This document shows positions 24,480 to 33,135 of a stretch of 64,000 bases of DNA, in pieces. Both the position numbers and the translations under genes were made by a program. The notes below the pieces were generated by a model. It saw nothing but the letters and a program-made list of their open reading frames with translations. It had not been told where the DNA came from and made no database searches. Source of the DNA: Thermoplasmatota archaeon (GTDB lineage: Archaea; Thermoplasmatota; E2; DHVEG-1); contig JAUXAU010000005.1 in assembly GCA_030619765.1 (NCBI GenBank), forward strand, positions 1 through 64,000, given 5' to 3'. Numbering within the stretch: the first letter of the stretch is position 1; each line of letters begins with the position of its first letter.

Positions 24480-25385
24480 TTGAATAAGTGGGCCCGCCGA
24501 GATTTGAACTCGGGTTACCAGCACCCCAAGCTAGATTATAAGGAGAAAATAATCGCTTCTCAGCAAGATTTGGACAGATATATTACACTTAGAGAAATAA
24601 GTGGTGTATGCAATCGTTGGTTGTACGAACTTAAGTTAATACTCAATGGATATCTATCATACACAAATAAAACAATATCTGAAGATAAAACCCTAGAATA
24701 TATCATGGTATTGAAAGATAAGTATTCACCATCTACCTATAGGAAACACGTATACCAAATACGTAAGTTCTTAACACAGCTAAAGATGGAATGGGCTAAT
24801 AACATTATACCACCACCAGAACCGAATTACATACCAAAAAGACTTACAAAGGATGATATAATTAATTCACTAGCCTACTTTAAGGAGCACACATTCTATA
24901 AACAGATAAAAACTATCATATTGCTCGGCTCTACTACAGGTATGAGAGCTGAGGAATTATATCAATTGCAACCAGATGATATTGATTTAGAAAATAGAAT
25001 TGTATACGTTAATCACAATCCAGATAATGGACAAAGCACAAAGACAGGACGGAATAGAATTGCAATATTCAACTTTGAGACAGAAGAGGCATTGCAAGGA
25101 TATCTATCTTATTTCAATAATAATAGTGCTCTAAAGTGCCTATTTAATAAGTATCATCTAGAAAGAATATTTCATAATGCACCTATCAAAGTGAAAGATT
25201 TACGTAAGTTCTTCAGCCAGGAGTGGGACAGACGTGGAGGACCAACATCCATTAAGAAAATCCTTATGGGGCACTCATTGAAAGGTGATGTTGATTTGAT
25301 GCATTATAACGCTCAATCAGAAGATGATTTGAAAAAGATATATGATAAGGTGATGGCCGAGGGAGCAGGGCTGAGGGAAGGGTAG
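24480..25385 (+). CDS. int: SSV-type tyrosine integrase, C-terminal part (split by integration)
   Basis: The first 18 codons are mostly the att core read through (WARRDLNSGYQHPKL). The remainder is a tyrosine recombinase: the core-binding helices (YTNKTISEDKTLEYIMVLKDK), then catalytic Arg in GMRAEELYQL, Lys in TKTGRN, KDLRKFF, the His of MGHSLKGD, and the nucleophile Tyr in VDLMHYN. The N-terminal part is at 37424-37662 and ends with the same att-encoded peptide, so excision would rejoin an open frame of about 360 residues. This split is the signature of SSV-type (type I) archaeal integrases. The annotated start is not a true start. Confidence 0.9.
   Translation: MNKWARRDLNSGYQHPKLDYKEKIIASQQDLDRYITLREISGVCNRWLYELKLILNGYLSYTNKTISEDKTLEYIMVLKDKYSPSTYRKHVYQIRKFLTQLKMEWANNIIPPPEPNYIPKRLTKDDIINSLAYFKEHTFYKQIKTIILLGSTTGMRAEELYQLQPDDIDLENRIVYVNHNPDNGQSTKTGRNRIAIFNFETEEALQGYLSYFNNNSALKCLFNKYHLERIFHNAPIKVKDLRKFFSQEWDRRGGPTSIKKILMGHSLKGDVDLMHYNAQSEDDLKKIYDKVMAEGAGLREG
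24487..24532 (+). mobile_element. left attachment site (attL) of a 13.1-kb integrated element
   Basis: 46 bp identical to 37617-37662, starting AGTGGGCCCGCCGAG and ending CACCCCAAGCT. It corresponds to the 3' part of tRNA-Pro from the anticodon region to the discriminator base. Only the right copy is part of a whole tRNA gene. The repeats bound the element. Confidence 0.93.
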
Positions 25386-25667
25386 TATAGAGAGGAAGAG
25401 AGGAGTGGAAGGGGATGTGGTAAGGGTAAATAGTGTAACCTGTTGATACCTTACCTTGTTAAAATTAATGGATATAAGTCTAATCGGTTTTAATCATTGA
25501 ATTATTGCTCTAATCTGAGTATTTTATCGTTAAAGTAGAGTCCCCTTTTCATCATTTCTCCAACTCTGCCCCCTTTCTCAATCAAATATTATAATTTAAT
25601 AGTCTAATAAAAAGAAAACATTTTGCAACGAGCTTTCCATTACGTATATAAGTGAGGTTAAATAAAA

Positions 25668-26150
25668 ATGACCGAACTCATAAAATCAAAATATATAAAC
25701 AAGAAGGCTGGAGAAGACGAAATCAAAGTTAGATTGAAGGAAGAGATAACGGAAATGTATGAAGGATTCCGATACATGGTCGGGAAGATTGGGATTGTAG
25801 ATGTTGAAATGGCAGAGCACGTTCCAAAAGAGGATAAGCCTTTCTACAACCCTTATAAATATGGTTGGGATGCAACAGAAGGAGTATGGGTAAAATTCGA
25901 TGAAGGATTGTATCTGATACCATGTAAATATTTGGATGTGTTAGTCCAGACATCTGTAGAATATGAACTTGTTTTGATGATATCGACTTTTGGTGCTAAT
26001 GGCCAAATAAGTAGAAATGATGTGAAGTTAAAAGATTCGGCAAGGACTCGAACCTATGCTTCATTATCAACCTTCGAAATTGGAACGTTATTATTCTTTG
26101 AGTTAAATAATTATTTATTTGATGGTGAGGGGTGTCGTACACATGAATAA
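25668..26150 (+). CDS. hypothetical protein of the integrated element
   Basis: A 160-residue protein with a GAGGT ribosome binding site. The N-terminus is charged, and the centre (KYGWDATEGVWVKFDEGLYLIPCKYLDVLVQ) is beta-rich. No family recognised. It overlaps the ATPase gene by 8 bp and may be its partner. The 280 bp upstream of it (25386-25667) hold no gene I can support. Confidence 0.65.
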   Translation: MTELIKSKYINKKAGEDEIKVRLKEEITEMYEGFRYMVGKIGIVDVEMAEHVPKEDKPFYNPYKYGWDATEGVWVKFDEGLYLIPCKYLDVLVQTSVEYELVLMISTFGANGQISRNDVKLKDSARTRTYASLSTFEIGTLLFFELNNYLFDGEGCRTHE

Positions 26151-27576
26151 AACTATAGATGTTATAGATAGAGAATATCCTAAGGAAGTTGGGGATGCAT
26201 TACGAAAAGCATGGATGATAGTTGTTATAGGTAAGATGGGCTCTGGTAAAACCACAGAAGTAACCCGTATTGCAAAGTTTCTGGATAAAGAGGTTTTGAT
26301 TATTTCACCAAATCGCCCTGAAGAAGACCTCAAATTATTTGGTTCAAATAAGCTACCCGTACTTGAAAAAGGCAAAAGAGTTAAATCGAGTGTTGAGAAA
26401 TTAACCAAGAAAGAAGGAAGAGAGATGACAGTAATATTCGATGATGCACAAGCTCTAACGAAGAGACAACAGGAGTATATGACATCTAAAGGATTGCATA
26501 CTGATTTACGACATAGAAATCTAACACTGATTTTTATATATCACGATTCAAGGTATATTCCTGCACGTGTGTTATACGGTGGAGATTCATTTCTAATAAT
26601 CAAGAAAGGAGTATATTTCACTGAACATAAGTTAAGTCAGTATCTTACTGTTAAGAAGATTAGTAGTGTTATTTTGGATTACTGTAACTCTTTTGGGGAA
26701 CATGATAGTTTATATCTATTCAAGGATGGGTTTTATTATTATGTTAACGGTAGTGAAATGTTAGGTGAGTTTAGAGCGAGAACTCGAGGATATAAATTCG
26801 ATAGGAAATTTGCATATGAATTATTTTACCAAGGTTTTACAATACAAGAAGTGGCAGAAAAGATTGGTTGTGGGGCGGGTACAGCTCGACAAATGGCTAA
26901 AGAATTGCAGGAGGAAGACAAATCGTTTACCCTTGCACATAGTATGGAAAAGAAACCTGTAAGTGATTTGGGGTTTGGAATTCGGGATAAAAGTTATCTT
27001 ATCACTAAACGAATCAAAGAACCATTAAACACAGGAGAAGCTACTGGTGAAAAGATACAAAGAATAGAAAAGATGAAGTGTTCAGAGGATAAAGGAAATT
27101 TGGCTACAAGAGTTATCGGTGATATTCTTGAAGATATTCTGAAAAGGGCTTGGCCAAAATCTGAGAGTAATATAATTCTTATAATTAATGAAGGGAGAGG
27201 GGGTGGTGATATCATATTAGAATTTGATTCTAATCTTGTAGAAGTGGAAATTAAGAATTGGAATTCAAATTCAACCCATAGAAATTTAACTCCGAGTGAT
27301 ATTAAAAATAAAGTTATACCAAGATTCTCAGATAAAACTTCAATTAGATGGTTATTTGCCTGTGGCGTGAAATGTAATAAAGATGCAAGAATGTTACTTA
27401 GAGAAAATAATGTTCAAATTCTAAACTTAACACGTGAACAGATTACAAATCCAGATTCTGACCAGAGATATAGGTTAAGGAGACGTCTCTGGAACTGGTG
27501 TAAAAATCTCCCATCTATAGATATTCAAGAATTTGAGCATAGATTAACTCTGGTTCCACCATGGGTGTGGACGTAG
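26143..27576 (+). CDS. viral-type P-loop ATPase fused to HTH and PD-(D/E)XK nuclease-like domain
   Basis: A 477-residue protein. The N-terminal ATPase has Walker A VVIGKMGSGKTTEVTR and Walker B TVIFDDAQA, followed by FIYHDSRYIPARVLYGG, a pattern typical of FtsK/HerA-related packaging ATPases of archaeal viruses and elements. A helix-turn-helix follows (QGFTIQEVAEKIGCGAGTARQM). The C-terminal domain has GGGDIILEF then VEVEIKNWN, a D...ExK arrangement of the restriction-endonuclease fold. The start is set at ATG 26143 behind a GGGGTG site; an upstream extension is possible. It could process or package element DNA. The fusion order is unusual to me. Confidence 0.75.
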   Translation: MNKTIDVIDREYPKEVGDALRKAWMIVVIGKMGSGKTTEVTRIAKFLDKEVLIISPNRPEEDLKLFGSNKLPVLEKGKRVKSSVEKLTKKEGREMTVIFDDAQALTKRQQEYMTSKGLHTDLRHRNLTLIFIYHDSRYIPARVLYGGDSFLIIKKGVYFTEHKLSQYLTVKKISSVILDYCNSFGEHDSLYLFKDGFYYYVNGSEMLGEFRARTRGYKFDRKFAYELFYQGFTIQEVAEKIGCGAGTARQMAKELQEEDKSFTLAHSMEKKPVSDLGFGIRDKSYLITKRIKEPLNTGEATGEKIQRIEKMKCSEDKGNLATRVIGDILEDILKRAWPKSESNIILIINEGRGGGDIILEFDSNLVEVEIKNWNSNSTHRNLTPSDIKNKVIPRFSDKTSIRWLFACGVKCNKDARMLLRENNVQILNLTREQITNPDSDQRYRLRRRLWNWCKNLPSIDIQEFEHRLTLVPPWVWT

Positions 27577-27618
27577 TAGTTTTTGTGTATCCTCAAACAA
27601 ATATTTACTATCTATTTT

Positions 27619-27634
27619 GGTTTTTAGCCCAGAA
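27619..27634 (-). promoter_or_regulatory. conserved 3' element, copy 1
   Basis: On the minus strand TTCTGGGCTAAAAACC, 44 bp after the stop of the leader-sharing gene at 27679. Identical 16-mers follow its two paralogues. It is neither T-rich nor palindromic, so a processing or regulatory site is more likely than a terminator. Confidence 0.55.
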
Positions 27635-27678
27635 TTTTAATGCATAATAAAGGGATTGTCATAATTTGAACATCATTA

Positions 27679-28218
27679 TTAACACCAGTTTGGTACAATA
27701 GTTAATCTATCAAAGAGTATAAGTATAAAAGCAAGTATTGCCCAAGGAATTGCTGCTAAAATTAAACATATAAGATATTTGGTAATACTAGTAAACCTCT
27801 CATTGTTATTGTCATAATCTACACTAATTCTTTCTGGGTGACTCCTTAATTGATGAAAAGTATTTATCACTTCATTACGTTCTTCCTTCTGTTGAAATTT
27901 ACTAGCAACTAAATTCATTAACTTGTTAAATGTTATATCATCCATTGCACATATCATATCTACCACTTTTTGTTTTATAGCAGTCTTATCATCCCGCTTT
28001 GGAATTGATAAAACGCTTTCTTCTCCCTTTCCAACATATTCACAAGCAATATCCTTGCTCTGTTTATCTATCGCCCTCTTACTTCTAACACTAAATAATG
28101 GTGATGCTCTGGCAATGGTAGATGATTTAGTAGTTTGATAACCAACTACACCTGTAAACGACACCAGAACAAGTATTACAACTGCGATGATACTACCAAT
28201 GAGTATTTTCTTGTTCAT
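27679..28218 (-). CDS. exported protein with conserved RASPLFSVR leader (paralogue A)
   Basis: A 179-residue protein. Residues 1-26 are a signal/anchor segment; residues 38-66 contain ARASPLFSVRSKRAID and IACEYVGKGE, almost identical in paralogues B (31865) and C (32557). The middle is charged and helical (DDITFNKLM... HQLRSHPE), and a second transmembrane segment (ICLILAAIPWAILAFILILF) lies near the C-terminus. The first 65 residues are far more conserved than the rest. It is the last gene of the minus-strand operon 34197-27679. Confidence 0.75.
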   Translation of the reverse strand: MNKKILIGSIIAVVILVLVSFTGVVGYQTTKSSTIARASPLFSVRSKRAIDKQSKDIACEYVGKGEESVLSIPKRDDKTAIKQKVVDMICAMDDITFNKLMNLVASKFQQKEERNEVINTFHQLRSHPERISVDYDNNNERFTSITKYLICLILAAIPWAILAFILILFDRLTIVPNWC

Positions 28219-28241
28219 TCTCTATCATACCTCATAAGTAT

Positions 28242-29789
28242 CTATAAAGGACCTTCCTCAAATTCTGCGTTGATAAAGAATAAGCCTATTCTCCCTGTAT
28301 AGTTGTTTGGAAATATTAGTTGTTGAAATCTATATTTCTCATACATAATATAAGTTATACCTGTTGTATGGTCTTCTGCTGAGTTTCCAGCAAAATCGTA
28401 AGCAATGGGATAAAAGGAGGAATCTTCAATATCATCAAGAAGTAATTCATAAACTCTAACTATAAATGCGAAAAAGGTCACATTTTCCTCAATAAGTTGT
28501 GGATTAAAAATTAATCCTATTACATAACTTCTTGTATGTATAGGTGGATAATTCCACTCATAAGGCTCTTCATAATCAGTACACATCAACAAACCATTCT
28601 TATAGAACTCTACTCTTTCTACACCACTTGTGGCATCACCGCAATATGCTATAAATATTACATACCATATACCATCTATCTTATCTGAATTCCAATAAAA
28701 GTCTATCCATGGTTCTGTTTGGTCAATCTTGAAAGATATAAAATCTGGAGTGGATGAGTATCCCTCATCGTCGATGACATACCACCAGAAACTATGTGCT
28801 CCATCATCGGAGATAACATTAGATTCAGTATACAATATCCAGTCCTCTTCATCAAGTTTATAATAAACTGCATCTATTCCATCAGGATCGGGTATCATAG
28901 AAATGGTAACGTCACTGACAGCCCAGTCATTTTCTCCCATTTTCTTATTAACAACTACTATAACATAAGCTGGTTTGGTATCTCCTCCCCTGGAGCAGTT
29001 AAGGGGCAACTTCTCTCCAGTCTCATGTTTTTCTCTTCCAACAATTTCAGTTATTGGAACAATACTCTGACTACTTTGATGACTACCTTCCTTAACTATA
29101 CATGCAGAGAACACAGATGATCCAATACCCGATGTAAAGTCGTAATCTGAATTTCCCGCTGCGTCGTATGCTATAGATTTGAATACTGCGGTTTTAAAGG
29201 ACGGTGTCCACACGATACTCCATTCGAATGGCGCTGCGTTATCAGTGAACATCAAAATAGTATATAGTAAGAACTCTACGTAATCCATACCGCTTGTGGC
29301 GTCACTGCAAGTTGCTGTAAAAACTACGTTGACATTATCTGGACTTTCCCACGTCAGGTCTACCATAGGTACTGTCTGATCTATCTTGAAATCAAATGGA
29401 CCATCCTCCTCCGATTGATTTCCCTCATAATCAACAGCATACCATTCAAGAATATGTTCTCCATCATCGGACGCGATAAACGATTCAGTATATTCAGTCC
29501 ATTCTCCACTATCAAAGCGATAATAAATTGCTGCTATCTCATCAGATTCATATGTAATTGTAAACGTAACATCGCTAACGTACCATTCGTTTTCTCCTAT
29601 TTCTCCTTCAACCTTAATCGTAATAAGAGATAACCCAGACCTCATTATTACAGAATCATCGGATGGAAGATTTTCTGTTGAAACATGTTTTTCAATTACA
29701 GTATTTCCAGTTGATGAAACAATACTCACACTAACGAACAAGAGAATAACAGCAAGGGCAATTCCTTTTTGATATTTGATATGCTTCAT
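28242..29789 (-). CDS. secreted Ig-like repeat protein
   Basis: A 515-residue exported protein starting MKHIKYQKGIALAVILLFVSVS. It has two copies of a roughly 200-residue unit: a strand-rich part (ENEWYVSDVTFTI / ENDWAVSDVTISM, then DEDGEHILEWYAVD-type repeats) followed by KIDQTVP/KIDQTEP and DATSGMDYVEFL / DATSGVERVEFY, with (I)AYDAAGNS at the end. This is a known pattern of archaeal surface Ig-like domains. There is no catalytic motif. It is likely an extracellular or adhesin-type protein of the element. Confidence 0.78.
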   Translation of the reverse strand: MKHIKYQKGIALAVILLFVSVSIVSSTGNTVIEKHVSTENLPSDDSVIMRSGLSLITIKVEGEIGENEWYVSDVTFTITYESDEIAAIYYRFDSGEWTEYTESFIASDDGEHILEWYAVDYEGNQSEEDGPFDFKIDQTVPMVDLTWESPDNVNVVFTATCSDATSGMDYVEFLLYTILMFTDNAAPFEWSIVWTPSFKTAVFKSIAYDAAGNSDYDFTSGIGSSVFSACIVKEGSHQSSQSIVPITEIVGREKHETGEKLPLNCSRGGDTKPAYVIVVVNKKMGENDWAVSDVTISMIPDPDGIDAVYYKLDEEDWILYTESNVISDDGAHSFWWYVIDDEGYSSTPDFISFKIDQTEPWIDFYWNSDKIDGIWYVIFIAYCGDATSGVERVEFYKNGLLMCTDYEEPYEWNYPPIHTRSYVIGLIFNPQLIEENVTFFAFIVRVYELLLDDIEDSSFYPIAYDFAGNSAEDHTTGITYIMYEKYRFQQLIFPNNYTGRIGLFFINAEFEEGPL

Positions 29790-29814
29790 ATTTACTCCTT
29801 AATCAAATAGAGAT

Positions 29815-30717
29815 TCAATGAAATTTAACTGTGATAAATTCAATTCGAGGGTCTCCTTGTAATTCAGGATTATAGTAATAACATGGGGTGAAAGAAATTT
29901 TTATGTGTTCAAAACCCGTGAAATTTTCAGGAGGCATGATGAATAGAGGTGCCTCCTTCTCTTCACCTACATCCAAAACTGTTTCAGGTTGGATATAAAC
30001 CCACCAATCTGGAGATGGAATTTCAATAATTTCAGATTTAACCAAAGTTAAACCATTACCAAGATTTTCTATTGAGATATTTAATTCTCCTATTTGCCCT
30101 GGCGGTATCTCTATTAAATTAGTCTCTGGTGTTATACTTATTATTGGCAGATAATCTGGCACAAACGGGAACTCCTCTTCACCCTCTGAACCATGTATCC
30201 AAGTGAAAAAACCAAAAGGCCCTTTAATACAAATAGATGCCCCCACTATTTTATAATATGATAATTCAAAAGCAGGTGCCCTTTCATCTAAAGTGATGCG
30301 GATATAGGATTGTTCATGACATGTCTCCCAATCTGTACCAATATAACAGTGTACCATATCGTGAGAAACCGTAATTGAAGCCCATTCAGGTACCTCCTTT
30401 ATAGATAATTCAATGGTCATACTCGCCCTTCCACGAAACCATCTTGTTATAATATCGGCGAACATACCAGAAACCTTATAGCTCACATTAAACGGAAAGA
30501 AGTATGCTCCACCTACAGGTTTTATCGGTTCGAGAAAATGCTCTAGGTCGAAATCAAACATTATATTCCCTTTTAAACCGAAAAAGAAGTCCTGAGGTTC
30601 ATTTTGAATATCATCTATTGGAGCAACCTTTGAAGTGATACCAGTTGGTATGCAAGATACTCCTATGAACAAGAAGACAACAGCAACTACTACTCCTTTC
30701 TTGATGAGGTTATTCAT
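29815..30717 (-). CDS. secreted hypothetical protein
   Basis: A 300-residue protein with signal peptide MNNLIKKGVVVAVVFLFIGVS, the same N-terminus as the two NosD-like genes. The C-terminal half (PIISITPETNLIEIPPGQIGELNISIENLGNG) resembles a CARDB/Ig-like fold. The N-terminal half is unassigned. Its stop lies 25 bp from the next gene and its start 3 bp from the upstream gene. Confidence 0.72.
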   Translation of the reverse strand: MNNLIKKGVVVAVVFLFIGVSCIPTGITSKVAPIDDIQNEPQDFFFGLKGNIMFDFDLEHFLEPIKPVGGAYFFPFNVSYKVSGMFADIITRWFRGRASMTIELSIKEVPEWASITVSHDMVHCYIGTDWETCHEQSYIRITLDERAPAFELSYYKIVGASICIKGPFGFFTWIHGSEGEEEFPFVPDYLPIISITPETNLIEIPPGQIGELNISIENLGNGLTLVKSEIIEIPSPDWWVYIQPETVLDVGEEKEAPLFIMPPENFTGFEHIKISFTPCYYYNPELQGDPRIEFITVKFH

Positions 30718-30720
30718 TCT

Positions 30721-31755
30721 CTATACCACTCCTATGTCATTTGGTTCTTGTGCAGGATTCCAATCAAATTGAACCCAAGGAATATATCCAGATGGTGGTA
30801 ACCGTCCAAATATAGGTTTGGGAAAACTTCTTGGTTTATTCCAGTAGTTACCATCCCATTTAATAGTTGAGCGAATATCTCTTAATGCTTTATATTCAAA
30901 CCCAAATGCAAATGCCTCAATTAATAAGTAAGCGAATCGTGCGTTTACAAGATTACCTATAAAGTTATTCTTGGTTATTTTGCAATTAAAACAATTCATA
31001 GCAATAATACCGTAAAAACTGTATGAAATATTATTTAGAGAGATTACGTCATTAATACAATAAGAACCTGTTATTATACCCCACGTATTACTTGTTAAGG
31101 TATTTCCAAATATACTATTGTTATTGGAATACCAAACTAAATTTATTCCTGCTATGCAGTCTTTTATTATATTTCCAGATATGTTATTGTTTTTTCCTCT
31201 GTATAATACAATGCCTGAGTTGCATGTAATAGTGTTAGCGAAGATAGTATTGTATTCGCCATCATAGATATTAATTCCATTAGATGTGTTCTCATTAAAA
31301 ATATTATTTGCTATGATATTGTAATCTGATTGAATATTTAATAAATTGGTAGTTGTATTAATGATTTTATAACTTACAATTGTGAAACCACTTACAATAA
31401 CTCCATCAGCAGTTATATTAACAACGATTTCACCCCCACTCCCATTAATAACTGTAGTCTCTTTGTTCTCTCCTTTTAAAGTAATAGATTTATCCACTTC
31501 CAGATTCTCATTATACGGTGAACTATCATCGTAAACAAAAACCATATCACCATTTTCTGAATCGTTGATAGCATCCTGTATCTTCGTATAGTTATTGGGT
31601 CCACTGCCACCGACATACAAAGTGTCACCGTCAAAGGACACGGTAGATGGCTTTTCTACTATGTTAGTGCCAGTAGATGGAATAACACTTACACTAACGA
31701 ACAAGAGTATAACTGCAACTACTACTCCTTTCTTGATGAGGTTATTTCTTTTCAT
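30721..31755 (-). CDS. secreted NosD-like right-handed beta-helix protein
   Basis: A protein of about 344 residues. After the signal peptide (MKRNNLIKKGVVVAVILLFVS) comes DTLYVGGSGPNNYTKIQDAINDSENGD, the standard entry of NosD/pectate-lyase-like beta-helix proteins, then ladder repeats (NISGNIIKD, NSIFGNTLTSN, NDVISLNNIS, CKITKNNFIGN), ending in GNYWNKPRSFPKP and DWNPAQEPND. ATG 31755 is chosen since the in-frame ATG 31773 forms part of the GAGGGGG ribosome binding site. Surface or carbohydrate-binding role inferred. A second copy is at 33136. Confidence 0.82.
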   Translation of the reverse strand: MKRNNLIKKGVVVAVILLFVSVSVIPSTGTNIVEKPSTVSFDGDTLYVGGSGPNNYTKIQDAINDSENGDMVFVYDDSSPYNENLEVDKSITLKGENKETTVINGSGGEIVVNITADGVIVSGFTIVSYKIINTTTNLLNIQSDYNIIANNIFNENTSNGINIYDGEYNTIFANTITCNSGIVLYRGKNNNISGNIIKDCIAGINLVWYSNNNSIFGNTLTSNTWGIITGSYCINDVISLNNISYSFYGIIAMNCFNCKITKNNFIGNLVNARFAYLLIEAFAFGFEYKALRDIRSTIKWDGNYWNKPRSFPKPIFGRLPPSGYIPWVQFDWNPAQEPNDIGVV

Positions 31756-31838
31756 AACTTTCCCCCTCTTCATATTAATAATGCAGAACTAATATATTTG
31801 TTTAACTGACGTTTTATACAATAATTCCTGCCAATTTT

Positions 31839-31854
31839 GGTTTTTAGCCCAGAA
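31839..31854 (-). promoter_or_regulatory. conserved 3' element, copy 2
   Basis: TTCTGGGCTAAAAACC on the minus strand, 10 bp after the stop of paralogue B (31865). The flanking AAAATTG is shared in part with copy 1. Confidence 0.55.
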
Positions 31855-31864
31855 GAATCAGCAT

Positions 31865-32479
31865 CTAAAGAGGACACGCCACAGTTGGACAAGCACCTAC
31901 TGAGGTAGCAGGAAAACAACCAAAAAGATGTGTAAGCCGTCCAAGTATAAAAACAAATAAATTATTAAAAATGCCTGATAAAATCATTAAAATTTTACAT
32001 GGCAAAAACCAAGGCACCCGACATGAAAGAAACTCATTGGTATCAAGGGGAGTATCCTTCGTGTCAAAATAATTTATATCATTTGGATTTTCCCTTATAT
32101 AAAAGAGAGCCTGTAATACATCTGATGTTTCTGTATCAGTCATCTGCTCTCTGTTTTTCAGGTTGAGAATAATTCGTGGAACGAGATTGCGGAATGCTTT
32201 GTCGTCCATTTTACTAATAATGTCTATAGTCTTTTGAACCTGCTCTGTTCTCTTCATTTTGCTTGAGAACTGGATATTGGTTGCCTCTCCCTTTCCAACA
32301 TAATCACAAGCAATATCCTTACTATCTCTGTCTATCGCTCTCTTACTTCTAACACTGAAAAGTGGCGATGCTCTAGCTAAAGTAGTTGATGTGGTTTGAT
32401 ACCCTACTACACCTGTAAATGACACCAGAACAAGTATTGCAACTGCTATGATACTACCAACGAGTATCTTTTTGTCCAT
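31865..32479 (-). CDS. exported protein with conserved RASPLFSVR leader (paralogue B)
   Basis: A 204-residue protein. The first 65 residues (MDKKILVGSIIAVAILVLV..., LARASPLFSVRSKRAID, KDIACDYVGKGE) nearly equal those of A and C, but the remainder differs, with a different helical core (MDDKAFRNLVPRIILNL) and hydrophobic C-terminus (CKILMILSGIFNNLFVFILG). It ends in PTVACPL. The leader probably targets or processes the protein; the variable body may be the functional part. Confidence 0.75.
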   Translation of the reverse strand: MDKKILVGSIIAVAILVLVSFTGVVGYQTTSTTLARASPLFSVRSKRAIDRDSKDIACDYVGKGEATNIQFSSKMKRTEQVQKTIDIISKMDDKAFRNLVPRIILNLKNREQMTDTETSDVLQALFYIRENPNDINYFDTKDTPLDTNEFLSCRVPWFLPCKILMILSGIFNNLFVFILGRLTHLFGCFPATSVGACPTVACPL

Positions 32480-32518
32480 ATTCTTTCCCCATATAATTCA
32501 TAGATGTTCTATTATTTA

Positions 32519-32534
32519 GGTTTTTAGCCCAGAA
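32519..32534 (-). promoter_or_regulatory. conserved 3' element, copy 3
   Basis: TTCTGGGCTAAAAACC on the minus strand, 22 bp after the stop of paralogue C (32557) and 39 bp before the start of paralogue B. Confidence 0.55.
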
Positions 32535-32556
32535 GAACCTAAGATATGATTAGATA

Positions 32557-33129
32557 TTAATTAAGACATTCCATAGTTTCACAAGGATAATGTCCGCCAC
32601 TTGTATTTAATAGTGCTCGGTATATCACAATAAATATTCCAATTAATGCTAAAAACATTGTAAAAACCCCACAAAAAGGAACCCAATTTCCAAAAGTATA
32701 ACCCTCAATCATATATATAGAATCATGCTTAACCTTTTCTGGATTGGTTCTCAATTGATGTAGTGCCATTACAATTTCATCAATATTCTCAATTTCTTTA
32801 TCATTATGCAGACGATTTCTTGCCATTTCTACAAATATATTAAATGATTTTTCGTCCATTCCTTTGATTATATCAAGTCCCTTCTGGAATAATTTGTTTC
32901 TACTATTCAATATGGGGAGTGGAAAACTTACTGCTTCTCCCTTCCCGACATAATCACAAGCAATATCCTTGCTTTCTTCGTCTATCGCCCTACTGCTTCT
33001 AACACTAAACAATGGTGATGCTCTGGCAATAGTTGAAGATGTAGTTTGAAACCCAACAACACCTGTGAGTGATACCAGAACTAGTATTACAACTGCGATG
33101 ATACTACCAATGAGTATCTTTTTATTCAT
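32557..33129 (-). CDS. exported protein with conserved RASPLFSVR leader (paralogue C)
   Basis: A 190-residue protein with the shared leader (ARASPLFSVRSSRAID, KDIACDYVGKGE), a helical middle (MDEKSFNIFVEMARNRL, then MALHQLRTNPEK as in A), and a C-terminal transmembrane segment (FCGVFTMFLALIGIFIVIYRALL). It ends HYPCETMECLN. It follows the NosD-like gene by 6 bp, so the genes are co-transcribed. Confidence 0.75.
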   Translation of the reverse strand: MNKKILIGSIIAVVILVLVSLTGVVGFQTTSSTIARASPLFSVRSSRAIDEESKDIACDYVGKGEAVSFPLPILNSRNKLFQKGLDIIKGMDEKSFNIFVEMARNRLHNDKEIENIDEIVMALHQLRTNPEKVKHDSIYMIEGYTFGNWVPFCGVFTMFLALIGIFIVIYRALLNTSGGHYPCETMECLN

Positions 33130-33135
33130 ATTCTA

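Noticed and set aside
24480-24532. A normal start for the integrase at 24480
   Set aside because: This segment is the att core derived from tRNA-Pro. The true N-terminus is across the element at 37424.
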